From assembly GCA_032209605.1 (NCBI GenBank), contig JASFXZ010000003.1:10790807-10854806 (forward strand): a DNA stretch of 64,000 nt, written 5' to 3'. This document shows positions 22,175-37,100 of this stretch, piece by piece. A program made the position numbers and the translations under genes. This stretch comes from Mactromeris polynyma (Eukaryota > Mollusca > Bivalvia > Venerida > Mactridae). The notes under the pieces were generated by a model. That model saw only the letters and a list, made by a program, of their open reading frames with translations, was not told the origin of the DNA and did not search any database. Within the stretch, counting starts at the first letter, position 1. Each line of letters begins with the position of its first letter.

Positions 22175-25100
22175 GTGAGTAGATTATTTTTATTTTGCTA
22201 ATGGACGCTACAGGCTACCTCATTAGCACAAGTCAAGTTTCGACGCCCACATAATACGTGGATATATTGTTATTTCCTTGACACAATAGTATAACATTTT
22301 TTTAGATATAATTTAATATAGATAATCCTATTCCCCAGACAAATATTGTTATAAATAGATGTACCGACGTATGCCTCGGTCACATAACGCGTGCGGACCC
22401 GGAAGGTTCCTTAAATCCCGGGGCCACCCGTAGGGTCTCATCTGACCGAAGCATGAAAGATGTACATACTCAACTTTCTGCTATACGACGCCCCTAGGGT
22501 CCAAAAATCATGTGCGGAAAAAAGTTCGTGCGGACTCGCGCGGTTTACAGTGCGATTACACTCGGGCACTAAGGGTTTTGGCCCTTACGGGGACCGTAAA
22601 CTTCCCGGGAACATCATGTGACCTAGCCATAAAACAATACGTCTCATGTAAATATTAGTATTTAAGGTACACTGGTCAAATGAAAGATTTGAACGTACTA
22701 CTGCTCGCGCAAGAATTTGGTAAGGTCGCGTATTTGTAAAGACGAGGACTATCAAGCAAAATCGCTTTTAAAGTCATTTACTATTTATATGCCTTTCTTT
22801 AGTTATCATTTTGGGGCAAATATTTCCGAGCAAAAAACAGCTTTTCAGAATGGCTAACCTTTATTCCTCCTGTTGTTTACTTGTTTTGTGCATAATGTAC
22901 ATAAATAATACCGGTTTCAAGTACACGAATGTCAAACCTATAATATTACTCATATTTATATAACTTGTTTATGTGATTTTAGTCATTACATTTAATGCTA
23001 TGACATTTGTGTATACGTTTTATATAACAACGTATGACGACAATAGACTTTCATAACATGTAAGCATGTAGAGGAAAATAGCCGCATATAATTAAGCGGT
23101 ATTTTTGAAATTATAAAAACACATTTTGTCCAACACCAGGCTTTGTGGCTTGGCCGTTGGCATTAAGTATCGGTTCTTAGTTCTTATCTTGTTTCATAGA
23201 CGAAACCCGTAGATAAACTGAAGCAACGGGGAGCTTGATTCAGCCAAAATGCTTCCTGGTTCCAAATGTTAAGCACGAAAACGGAGATACATTTACTTCT
23301 TCCGGCGATATTTCTTGCCGAACCCCGTTTGACCCCGTTAGGTTGTGACTCCAACTGCAGACCAGGTAGTAAGCATAAACGTGAACAAAATCTAATATAA
23401 TAACCATGTTAAGTCAAAGTATCGATATAGCAAACATGTCAATAAGTTAGAAATGTGCCAGACGAGGCATTGGATAAACTCGTAAAGATTCTCAGGCAAT
23501 ATAATTGTAGTGTTACCAGTCCACATTTAGTATTGTCCTCTGATATACTGTGTCACTGATGAGACTTTACATGCAGAAGCTATAATTATGATAATGGCGT
23601 CTCAAGTATCACACAGCATTATTTATGGTCTAAAACCGATAAATGAACGTTGTGCATCGCAGTCATTAATGATCATAAAAGGAAATATTTCAACGGCTGC
23701 AGGCGTCATTGTACATGTTACATAAGTGTAGCTTGCAACCCACGTGGCAACCTCGCAAGAACAACCCCCTTTGGGAAACGTAAATGTTGTTCGTTTGTGA
23801 GAGGTTTTTGCCATAGGCGAGGTACACAGGGAATTGAAAGTATCTATTTCATGTGTAATATGCGATACTCCTGAAAGTGCCTTTGTGAAACAAATTAAAG
23901 TCCACCGTGGCTATTTTGGGTGTGATAGATGTATGCTTAGACATTTTAAACTGACTATACATACAAACTTGGCAATGATATGGAAGACGCGTTGCTGCTG
24001 TGTTTGTGTTGCATCGTAGACTAGTATACAATACAATTTATGATTCAGAAGAGGAAACCTCTGATGTAGACACCTTGTACTTCTAACCACAGCAGTGTCC
24101 CGTGTCTTCTTGGTGTATTTGTGGTCGCTTTATTGTAGTTTTCGATTGAAATTTTTGTTAGTTCTTTTTTAGCTTTACGACATTTTTTTATACATTTGTA
24201 ATACAGTGCGGGGTTCAGACCATTTCTTAATACGGTGCACGATTCAGTCCATTTCATAATACAGTGCACGATTCAGTCCATTTCATAATACAGTGCACGA
24301 TTCAGTCCATTTCATAATACAGTGCTCGATTCAGACCATTTCATAATACAGTGCTCGATTCAGACCATTTCATAATACAGTGCACGATTCAGACCATTTC
24401 ATAATACAGTGCTCGATTCAGACCATTTCATAATACAGTGCTCGATTCAGACCATTTCATAATACAGTGCTCGATTCAGTCCATTTCATAATACAGTGGT
24501 CGATTCAGTCCATTTCATAATACAGTGATCGAGTCTGACCATTTTCATAATACAGTGCACGATACAGACCATTTTCAAAATACAGTGCTCGATTCAGACC
24601 ATTTTATAATACAGTGCTCGAGTCTGACCATTTTCATAATACAGTGGTCGATTCAGTCCATTTCATAATACAGTGCTCGATACAGACCATTTTATAATAC
24701 AGTGCTCGATTCAGTCCATTTTATAATACAGTGCTCGATTCAGTCCATTTTATAATACAGTGCTCGATTCAGTCCATTTTATAATACAGTGCTCGAGTCT
24801 GACCATTTTCATAATACAGTGCACGATACAGACCATTTTCATAAAACAGTGCTCGATTCAGTCCATTTTATAATACAGTGCTCGAGTCTGACCATTTTCA
24901 TAATACAGTGCACGATACAGACCATTTTCAAAATACAGTGCTCGATTCAGACCATTTTATAATACAGTGCTCGAGTCTGACCATTTTCATAATACAGTGC
25001 ACGATTCAGACCATTTTCAAACTACAATGCTCGAGTCTGACCATTTTCTTAATACAGTGCTCGATTCAGACCACTTTCATAAAACAGTGCAAACATCTCC

Positions 25101-28100
25101 AAAGCAGCCCTGCCTTGAGCAACAACATATCGTCAACAACTGTATCATTTTATCATGTAGTCAAAATGTACCATCCCTTTTATATATACAGTGCAACAAC
25201 CCCTCACAACAGGCACATTTGGCGCCTCCCAGAGGGTGTTGCTCTGAAGATGTTGCGCCGTATATGTAACTGTCCTATAGAATAAACGAGCGAAACTCAA
25301 CAAAAGCATACCCCGCAACAAACTTTGTTGCATGATGGATAATGTTCAAAATCGCTCCTTCACTTTGAATATTTATGGCGTTAAGTATTTTCAAATATAT
25401 TTCAGAGTTCGACATGGAGAGGAAATATATTTGGCACGAAGTTTTACCGGATCTTCAACATCATTGTCTACAATATGGTGTTAATGTTCTATTTGTGGAC
25501 ATGTTGCTAGGTAACAGTGAAAATTGTATGCGTTGTTCGGAGGATCTGGAGAGGAGTATAAAGGAGATTGACGAATGCAATATTGATTCTATTGGGCCTT
25601 TCTTTTTGGTAAGTGCGTTCATTTAATTGAACTAACCCCACACGGACACCAGAATAACAATATGGGCCAAAAATCGAAATAAAAACTGTTTACACCACTT
25701 CATGACTCACTACTATCAGCCGGTTCCGACTGTACCATAAAATGCGTAACCATGTGTGCGGCGCCTTAATGTCAACCACAAGTCAAGAGAGCTAACCCGC
25801 CATATTGTATTTTGAGACATGTATTCACTAAACCGTAACAAAGTGATCTGAAAGGACGAACGTGATATTGACACATTGACATCGAATTTGTCTGTAGTTC
25901 AAATCATTTGAATCATGAATGATTTAGCTTATCGCAGTCGTAATCAGCAAAATGTATGTCCAGTACCTCTTTAAAAAAATTTATGTGGAATACAACTGGT
26001 GGGTTAAGCTCTTATGACCAGTATCTAAACCATGATTTTAAGTAGAGGTTTGTAACTCTGGGTCGTTGAGCCTTCCTTCATGCTTTATTTGACTTTAGGG
26101 TTTATTCAGTGGTTGTCAACTAGATCTTAATATTGACCACTCGAATGCAGGAAATATTACAAATCAAAAGAAATGTAGAATCAAAACAGAATGTAAAGCA
26201 TTCTTTGAAAGCAGAACACAATGATTGAATACTAACGTAAGGCATGTACATAGCGATGTTCTATAGTCTAGATGCGGCAATACATTAGACTAATCTATGA
26301 ATATACGATATTTGCAATCATTGAACAACAAGCACGTTTTGTCAATGGCAACATCAATTTCAATTTTTAATTACTTTTACGAGGGAAAAGTAAGATTTTT
26401 TCTCTAAGAAAGGTACATGCAATACGATGCCATAGAATAAAAAGACATTGTTAAATAAAAAATCAACCTCGGTCATAAACCAAAACAGTTTGTTTATTTG
26501 ATACCTTTTTTGTGACGAAAACTTAAAGTAACCTTTAGGAAAAGAGATATAAATAAAGACGAGGTAAAGTGACTTTCGATGTGTCTAGTGTTAAAATAGG
26601 CTTATAATATCAAATATATATTTTGCAGGGATTTCTAGGAGACAAATATGGCGATGTGCCACTCCCTATGTCAATCAGTGAGCAGGAATTTACTCTTCTA
26701 TTAGAAGCGGGCAAAAAACAAGGAAAACGTAAGCCATAATAGTGTACAACTTAGACTAAAACTATCGCTTGTATCATTGCATTGAGAGACTTCCCGTCTT
26801 TATAATCAAATAGTCAGTTATATTGGTTTAAACAAATTTACTTTTTATTATTCAACATCAACATGAACTTTGCATTGAGTAAAATTAAGATTGTACCAGA
26901 AGTGTATGAATACTTAAAGTAGTTCTGTCCAAATAAATTGTACAACTGTCTGAGTCCATCCTCTCTAGAGCGCTCCTCACTCGAGCAACAACCTCTCTTC
27001 AGCAACATTTTCTTGTAATTCGAAGTTTAACTTTTAGTTTATGCTTATCAATTTTATTTTTTAAACTGATCAATCCACGCGATTACTAATAATGTGAGGG
27101 CCAAACTGTCATCACCAGAGTGCTATATCTCACTTGCCCCCAAATATACAACATAACACGTCAATAAACACTTGTATCAATTATTTTCACGGGTAAAATG
27201 TTATTCAATGCGATAATGCCCATCTTTGAAATTTTATACGCTTGCATTCAGCTTTTATATTTTATCGAATATTCGATTGCCGAATCAGTATTCGAATATT
27301 CGGACGTACAAACGAATATTTGAATATCCGAATATTCGTTGACATCTCTAGTACTAATATTACATTATGAATTTTCATCAATTTATTGAACAAATTCGGA
27401 AAACAGTTATGTTCTTATTGCTTTCATGTTTTCCTGTTTCTGTAGAATTCGACCTGCTATCATCTTCATACCGTCTGGACGAGAACTCCATTCCACCATC
27501 TTATATTCTGCGACGTGATCTTCACGCAGACGGGTAAATGTGTTTGACATTCTATATGCAAATTAGCAATAAGATTTTCCAGCCGTCGGATTAGCTGCCC
27601 AGACGTAATTTAACCAGCTTAGCAAATTTATGATGTTATGCGGAAGAAAGATTTCAAGCTGTCTTAAAAACTAGTCATTAACACTAACAACTTCCTTGAC
27701 GACTGTAGCAGTTGCAAAATGTCATTTGTATACTAGAGTGAGGATAAATGTAGCTTCGGTTTTTTCTATGTTGGTACGAATGCTACAAGGAAGACATAGT
27801 GATCGATGAATAGAGCGCCTGACTCTCAGACCGATGGTCGTGGATTCGTAACCCGCCTTTGTGGAGGTTGAACTTTGAACTTCTTTTATAAACAATTTTA
27901 CTCAATTTTACATTTCACATACATTACATAAACAGTATATAGACTTACATTACATAAACAGTATATAGACTTACATTACATAAACATCATATAGACTTAC
28001 ATTACATAAACAGTATATAGACTTACATTACATAAACAGAATATAGACTCACATAACATAAACAGTATACAGACTTACATTACATAAACATCACATAGAC

Positions 28101-31100
28101 TTACATTACATAAACAGTATATAGACTTACATTACATAAACAGAATATAGACTCACATAACATAAACAGTATACATACTTACATTACATAAACAGTGTCT
28201 AGACTTACATTACATAAACAGTGTCTAGACTTACATTACATAACAGTATATAGACTTACACTATATAAACAGTATATACACTTACACTATATAAACAGTA
28301 TACAGACTTACACTATATAAACAGTATACAGACTTACATTACATAAACAGTGTCTAGACTTACATTACATAACAGTATATAGACTTATATTACATAAACA
28401 GTATATAGACTTACATTACATAACAGTATATAGACTTACATTACATAAACAGTAGATAGACTTACATAACATAAACAGTATATAGACTTACATTACATAA
28501 ACATCATATAGACTTACATTACATAAACAGTATATAGACTTACATTACATAAACAGAATATAGACTCACATAACATAAACAGTATACAGACTTACACTAT
28601 ATAAACAGTATACAGACTTACATTACATAAACAGTGTCTAGACTTACATTACATAACAGTATATAGACTTACATTACATAAACAGTATATAGACTTACAT
28701 TACATAACAGTATATAGACTTACATTACATAAACAATATATAGACTAACATTACATAAACAGTATATAGACTTATATTACATAAACAGTATATAGACCTA
28801 CATTACATAAACAGTGTATATACTTACATTACATAAACAGTATATAGACTTACATTACATAAACGGTACATCAACAATTTCAACATTTCACTCACGTTAC
28901 ATAAACGCTATATAAACAATTTCACTTAATTTCTATACTTCAATCACATCTTATAAACAGTATATAAACCAAATCAATACTTCTCCACATTACATAAAAC
29001 GGTACATAAACAAATTTCAGTCAATTTCTATATTTCACTCATGAACTTACAATACATAAACGGAATATGAACAAGTTCAACATTTCATTCACATTACATA
29101 AACTTATTGCATCTACACAAACATTTTACATTCGTTGTATTAGAAAGGTAAGCAAAAAGAAGAGAATGTGATAATTTTATACGATCTACGATCTTTGTAA
29201 TCCCTGATATGGGCCCGATTACTCATCAGTGACCCAGGAAACAGTCATCTTACGTGTATAAGTTGTAGTAATTGCTTTACGATCGATATAAAATAAATAA
29301 GTTTTTAACGAATGCAGCAGCTGCTTGGCTTCTGAAACTGTTGTATAACAAATAGCAATACATGTGCCAACACGCAATATACGATGCTTGGATTATATCA
29401 GGCTTGGTCTGCTATTGCTACATTTGTTGGAACCAAGCCGCGCATCGAACACATGTGACCATCGTTTGGTCTGCTATTGCTACATTCGTTGGAACCAAGC
29501 CGCGCATCGAACACATGTTACCATTGCTATCAGTGTTTGTAACTGAGTACTAACGCCACAAATCAAGCAAATGCGTTCATAATATGTTTTATACTCTTGT
29601 GTAACATCCATCACTTTATTCGTTATATTTATATTGAGGTTACAGTTGTTGTTAAAACAAAAGATGACGGTTGCTTTGACAACGGACGACACTTTTACAA
29701 TTTCAGAGACACTGAACTTGACCGGGCCACGCGTTATAATGAGCTTCTAACAATTATCCAGGCGTCAGCTATACTGTGTGACAGTCAATCTAAACTCACA
29801 CAGGGGCTGGAGAGATATTTTGTTTCGGGTAAGGAACACTCTTTTACTCAGATAAGTGAAACCTCCGTAATAAGACCCACATTAGTTCTGGAGAAAGTCG
29901 GTCTTCATTATAAGGTGGTCAGATTATCGATTTAAAGTATGAACGAACGAAACTGTGCTTGGTATATGAAAATACATGTACGTTCTTATTAGTGAGGTGC
30001 TCTTAAATTTGAGGTGATATTTAAGTGATGTTTTACTGTACATTTACTAATGGTTAAGACAACTTTAAACGGGAAGATGTCTACAGCCTTTTATTGCATT
30101 ACTAGTAGTTCAAATTCAGACTTCTTCTTTTAGTATAAAATTAATTGTTTGAATCAAATATACATGAATACAATTGTAACATATTGTTAAATTTACTGAG
30201 AAATTACTGAGAAAAGTTACAATTTTTACAGGAAGCCATATTAAGACTGGTTCTTTTTTTCAGGACTAGAGCGACAAATCAAGCAAGCACTTTGGCTCTC
30301 ATCACAAGACAGTCTATTTCTTTTCAGAAGCTTTCAGGGTAATTATTCATTATTGTTTTCTGTTTGAATGAATATCGTGTTGTGTCAAGACATCAATATG
30401 AGCTTCTACATCCTTACTTTTGCATTTTATATACTGTAAGGATAACATCTTATTGACTATGTTGATTGAATTAGTAGCGTCTGTCTTGTGATGTTGAGTG
30501 GTCACGTGATTGCAAATATCACATGACTGCGCATGACCGAATGTCTGATTGATAAATGGATCTGGGCGTTATTTACTTGCGACGACTTTGTTAACATAAC
30601 AGCTAACAAATGAATCACGAATTCATTTACATTGGACAGTAATGATGTTTTAGGAAGCCAGTAATTGAATATAAAATATTCAGACTTGTGATTTTAGAAA
30701 ATTATATGTTTATTAAGAAATATCAGGCACGTGACACGCTACTCTCCTTTAGCATCGGGCGCTTATTCCGAAACATTCATAAACACGAATGTAACGGCAG
30801 TGGAATCAAAGCGCTGTGAGTGAGGGTAGTGACACGCAAAGATGGAACAAGACAGTTTATTGCAAGGTGAAATATAGCATGCTAAACAGAAACAGCTCGT
30901 ATATAACGCCAGGGTTGTAGATCATTCATTTCAAAGACGCTTGTCACGGACTATTGAAAATGTAATTTTGACTTGTCCGACATAGGAAGTTAGTTGTCCG
31001 CGAATATCGGTAAATTTAGTAACAAATAAACATACACAATGATAGCTCCACACAATTAATGATCGCATGTATGTGTTTGTGGGATTCTAAGGTTTGACTT

Positions 31101-34100
31101 TTAACTGAACTATTGCTGATGTTGGTTAGCTTTAAAACAGACTTGTCCGAGACTAACATCAGCTCAACTGTTGCTAACCCGATTCAATATTAGACTAGTC
31201 CAGGACATTGGGCTAGTGGATTTCTAGAGCACTGCACGCAATGTACATCAAATCATTTGACTTTACATTCGGAGAGCGTATAGATTTTTCTGTAAGATAT
31301 CAAATTTACACTAATTATACACGAATGGAGACTGAACGAGTTGTTATGTTCACAATCCATCATATATAGATAGAAATCGACTTATAAAGCAAATTATAAG
31401 AGGTAAGTCACCTCTTATAATTTGCTTTATAAGCCGATTTCTATCTCGAAACATAGACAGAAACAGGAGGTCGTTTATCAAAATAGTAGTTAACTTGTAT
31501 ATCGTATTCCACCAGCGAACCTTATGGTCTCATTAACGTGACGTCGGTATCTTGTCAACTTGTAGTTCATTACAGTCATGTTATTACATGTGTACAAAGA
31601 CTTAAAATAATGTTATATAGTCGCAAATCTTAGCTTTCACTGTCGAATGAATTCATTAAAAGTGCATTGCCTTATTTTCTACCTGATTATGATGTTGATA
31701 CATTAATTCATAATCTAAAACTCTGCATTATAACTTTCCCTAAACGTTTCCTGGCACCGTAAACCACAAGTCTGATACATTTGTACATGTATTTCCTGTG
31801 TTAGCACTCAATCGGTGCGTAGAACAGGATAGAATATATTTGTAGTTTTGGGACACTTGATAGAAAAGTGGCCATGCAATGTTGTAGAGAACATCTATTT
31901 GAAGGCATTTCCCACCGATTTTCCCATATTTTAGACTTAGGTTATTCTGACAAAAATCGAGACTAATCGACCTTTCGATTATATACTGAGTTGTTTTGCA
32001 GTTACGCTAAATATGTGGCACCGGATACTTGTATCTGTGGGTTTAGAAACATGTCAGGAAAGTGACAATGTCGTGATAAAGGTTACATCTGTATGAAGGA
32101 AATAACCACCGAGCATCTCATATTTATGACTGAGTGTATTTTGTCAAAAGTATAAGTTCACGTGCCTTTAAAGACGTGTCAACAGACTAAAAGGAAAATC
32201 TGTGTTCCACATTCCCCCCAAAAATGGTGACGTTTTAAGTGGATTATTTTACCATTTTCATACATTTTACCGGCTACTGGATGTTATCTTGGAATTGCTT
32301 GATAATGATTTGTTTATTACCCAGTCAGTGCATTTAATAGAATGACCTTCAAGACACTCCCTCGTGCTATATAAATACTGCAAATACAATAGAAAGATAA
32401 AAACATATTTCCAGTTACTATGGATATCAATAATAGGCTTTCAAAACAAATTTCGTGCTCAGAAATAGCTTCTAATTAATTATCATATCAATATTTCCTA
32501 GTAAAGACACGAAATAAGATACGATGTTTCTCTTCAGTTTCATTTAAAGTCCATATATAGCACGTATTCTATGTAGTTTGTAATAATATTGACATTTGAT
32601 ATTTTTGCTAATATTAAACGCCGCGTTGAACAATATTTCAGATAAAATCGACAGTCATCTAACCTGGCTCGTAGTTTTGAATTTTGTATTATAAATGCTT
32701 GATTGTGTAACAAGCTTAATAGTTATTAATCCCTCGCGATGACTCCTTCCTGGATTACGAACTAATACATGCGCATTATTCAGCAATTTTGAGGTTCGCT
32801 GGTCAACCCAGGGCTCTAGAAATTTTCTTTTAATACAGTTGTCTCAGACTAGTGTACATGTTAATTTTGACATGTCCGACATAAGACGCTAATTTACGAA
32901 CATAGAATAGGGTATTGATCAAGCAGGCACGCATGACATACTTGTCCCGGACTAAGTCCAACTCAACTGTTGGAAGACCGAATTGGCAATTAGACTTCAA
33001 GAGCCCTGGTACAACCTCGACCAATGTGGGAATCGGAGCCACCACCTTCGTATCAGGAGACATGCGCCCTACCCCCTCAACCCCTGTGTTGTCAATGATC
33101 TTTGAAGCATTTCATCAGCAATATCTTCAATCATAACACACGCTTCTGTATCAGTTGAATGAGCGACTTCTCGACCGTAGAACCTTGATGAATTTGTAAC
33201 TTTTCATTCTATTTTTCAGGCATAGAGAACACAAGCGGTTTAGAATTACATACATCATTAAAATCGAACAGTCCTAAAAAGAATGGTCGAAAATTATCAT
33301 TGGCTAAACCCGTTGATAAACTAGCAAGACTTAAACTTGGCATATCGGAGAAAGTTTCTGACAGCAACATAATACATATAATGATTCCATGTAAAAATGG
33401 TGAGTTAGAAAATAATAAGAAAATGCTCGATGACTATGTTGAAAACTTGATCACTTTGGTAACTAGAAAAGTGGCATCTCTGATTGAAAAGAACATAACC
33501 ATGCCAATTAAATCCGTGGATTCAGGACGAAATTCGTTCGATTTTCATGAAACTTTGGTGCATCTACATAGGTGTGCTGATTTATACAGAGACAACACTG
33601 TGACCGGGGTCGCTAAGTATTTGGCTAAGTTACAAGCATTGTTGATAAACGGATCTCGCTCTGATCACCAGTTAAGTATTATAAAGGGTTCTGAGGGGTC
33701 AGGGAAAAGTAGTATTATGGCCAAAATGTGCTACAGGGCGCGGGAACTATTCGGAAAGGACGCTATAATAATACCTGTGTTTGTGGGCTTGACCGCCAAA
33801 TCCTCGTCTGCGGAAGATATATTTAGAAACATATGTTATCAAATAAATATGCTTCTTAAACAGGAGTTTAATATTGAGACTTATTCTCTGAAAAAATTGA
33901 CTAACTATTTTCATGGTCTTATGAACAGGGTTTCAAAGAGCACAAGACAATTGTTAATATTCATTGATGGAATAGAAAAGATGCAGATTATTCAGGACCA
34001 AAATGGAGAACACGTGTTCGATTCTATAGACTGGTTAGCAACACGACTTCCGCCAAAATTTCACGTGACGATCACGTGTTCATCGACTGAAAATTCAGTA

Positions 34101-37100
34101 ATTGTGAAGAGGATAAAAAGTAAATTACTTCAACATGACGTCATTGTATACGTCAGCAATATGTCTGAAGATGAAAGCCAAACAGTATTGAATCAGATTT
34201 TAGTTAAAGCCCGGCGAAAACTTACCGACAATCAGTCAAACGCTGTGATGACCGCTATGTCCAAAGACAGAAACCCCTTTATTGTAAAACAACTTTCAAA
34301 CACTGCTACCACGTGGAATTCTTGGACAATTATTGATACAAACACGGAACAATGTGATGCAATACCTTCCACAATTGAAACCATAGTTGACGTGAAATTA
34401 ATACATCTTGAAAAGTCGTTTGGACAAGAGACTATCAGTGCATTATGTTCCTACATAGCTCTCAGTCGGTATGGCCTCTCTGAAGTGGAGGTACTAGATG
34501 TGATGTCAGCCAATGATCCGGTTCTGCTAGAAGCTTATCAGCATCATGAACCTTCAGTTCTTCGCTTTCCACATTACAAGTGGGCTGCAATCAAACACGA
34601 GCTCGGTATGTAGTGCATTAACACTTTGATTTATGAATTACGCCGTTCAAATAAGTTTTTTATAGGTCAATGTTTATTTAAAACATAATGATGTTGGATG
34701 TATCGTGTTTCATTTATAAAATAATATAGTTATTAACAACTCCAATCATATAACAGCTTATTATGAGCATGTAACCTATGGACATGATGACAAAAAATCA
34801 ATAACTATGTCAATTATGATATAGCCTACATGATGTCGTACCAGCAATACAGTGTTAAACACGAATCTATTGCAATATATATAATGGATAATGTGTATCG
34901 TTAGGTGAATGATATTGGCTCGTTAAGAACATAATATGCGATTATTTTTATAAATATAATTAATTGTTTCATTCTGCAGACTCGTATGAAACATCACTAA
35001 AACAAACCGGTTGCCACAATTTCATGTTTTTGCACAAAACAACCGTACTTTTGCTAAGTACAAACGAAATAATCGTTTAAATAACAATGTAGAACCTGCT
35101 GGTATTTTGTCTAGTTTAGAAATATTTTATAAACATATCACTGAGAATTATTTTCCTTCGATATTTGACTTGAATTTAGCTTTTGAATATTTTTTTGAAT
35201 ACAGTTAAAGAAAGGTTGATTAAATAACAGAATGTGTACAGTAGATATGATTAATTCTTAGGTACCCTACTCAGCAGGCGTTATATTGGCAACAAGACGT
35301 TACTGATGTGGAGAAACAAACGCATTACGGCAGTGATTCGACAAAGATATTTAAATTTCCCAGAAAAAGCGACAAACTGTCATCGAGACTTGGCCAATCT
35401 GTTTCTTGAACAGTGGAATGTACGCAACCCATTTGTGGATTACGACGACCTCACCATGGTGACCGAAGATGCTGATAGACTGCTCAGCCCTCAACCATTG
35501 GTTTATAATGACGTCATGTATAATTTAAGGAAACTGCACGAGCTTTGGTTCCATCTGCTGAAGTCAGGTGCGTAGTCTTAGTTCTGTTTTCGGCGCAGCC
35601 GTACTAACCTGGCTTTGCTGTTTGCATATCCGTGTTGTGGAAATCAATCAAATCTTACGCTAAACACTAAACCATCTTCTCTTTAACCGAACGTTTGTAA
35701 CATAGACGCGGATTGGTTAACCTTTCGATTAGGGGTACGTTACCTTACCGAAATCCACTGAATTTCGGTGAATTTACCTAAATCCATTTTGGATCTGAAG
35801 TAACCAGCAATCGTAACATCACGGCAAATGTTTATGTTGCACAACAAATCTTAACCAGCTTAAATTACGCCGACCACATTTTTTCAAGATATTTCTTGTT
35901 ATCGCTTCTTTCATGATGAAGACCGCCTGAATTAAACAAGCACATGTGGCATTATCCGTCTATCTGTTCGAAAATTAAGCATATGCAATGACCAAACGAT
36001 GCTGACGTCCATAAAAACCGCGATGAGTTGATCACATGTGCAATCATAGCAAGTTTGCATGAATCACACCTACTTCCTTCAGAACTATATTTGCTGTAAT
36101 TGTTTTTGCACGTTACAAAAGAAAACTAACAAGGTGTGCATTTAAAGACGTCTTGGAGTTCTTAAAACAATATTACTGAGAATGGGATGAGCATAGAAAC
36201 CCACAATTACAGAGCAGGACTGTAATCTATATTTGTACTTATTCAATCACCTTCATAATCCGACCTATATATGCACATCTTGGGTGATTGTACTATTCCC
36301 GTTTAAGGAATATGAGCTTAAAAATAATAGACTGGCATCCCAACAAAATCCGCATAATTATTTTAAACCGTAATTTCAGAATATATTTCTAATAATTATT
36401 TTAAACCGTAATTTTAGAATATATTTCTAATATACCATCTAAGGGAAAACAATTCTAAAGAATAATTCATCTTAAAAGATGTACGGATCGTTCAATATTG
36501 AACTAATTCAAATATTCTTTCTTTGTTTACATGGGCATGAAATATTCCGTTTGTTAAAAAATAAACATCTAAAGTTGTGCGTTTTGCTTCACGCTACAGT
36601 AAACCTTCTTATTCTATATATTCCGTGGAAAGACGACTACTATTTGTATTACAGGTCGTCTTATTTGTAAACAAATGTTGATGAACCTGAACTCCCCAAA
36701 CTACTCCATTCATCGGTACTTCTTTCATAAATAGTATTTCTAATTCACTTAAACGGATTCGAGTGTTGCCGGACGATTTCGTCATATTTCGATACATTTC
36801 GTGAATTGTTCCGAAATTTTCGTCGGAAGACGGCATTGCTCGGAATACCAAAATATTTACTTTTATAAAATTATTTTTGCAATACGATAATAAATTATGT
36901 TCGTTTTTTTATGTTATGTTTTTGGTTTCAGTTTATATGAACAATAGTCAATTCTTTGATATCCTGGAATAGCCTTCCGATTACGTCATTTTCGAAATAT
37001 CCTTACAAACAGTGCTTTGATTTCGTTATCGTTATGAACATCATGATTAAGAAAGTAATGAAATGATCACTCCATTCTAATGAAAAGTACAAATATGTGT

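Noticed and set aside
24195..28870. Arrays of 26-30 bp units that could suggest CRISPR
   Set aside because: Units are directly adjacent with no unique spacers, in a eukaryotic intron: ordinary minisatellites.
34981..35073. Possible extra exon after the NACHT exon (DSYETSLKQTGC ...)
   Set aside because: Exon 7 joins 35262 directly in phase and restores the conserved spacing to GNKTLLMW; the candidate has only a weak donor and would add 31 unmatched residues.
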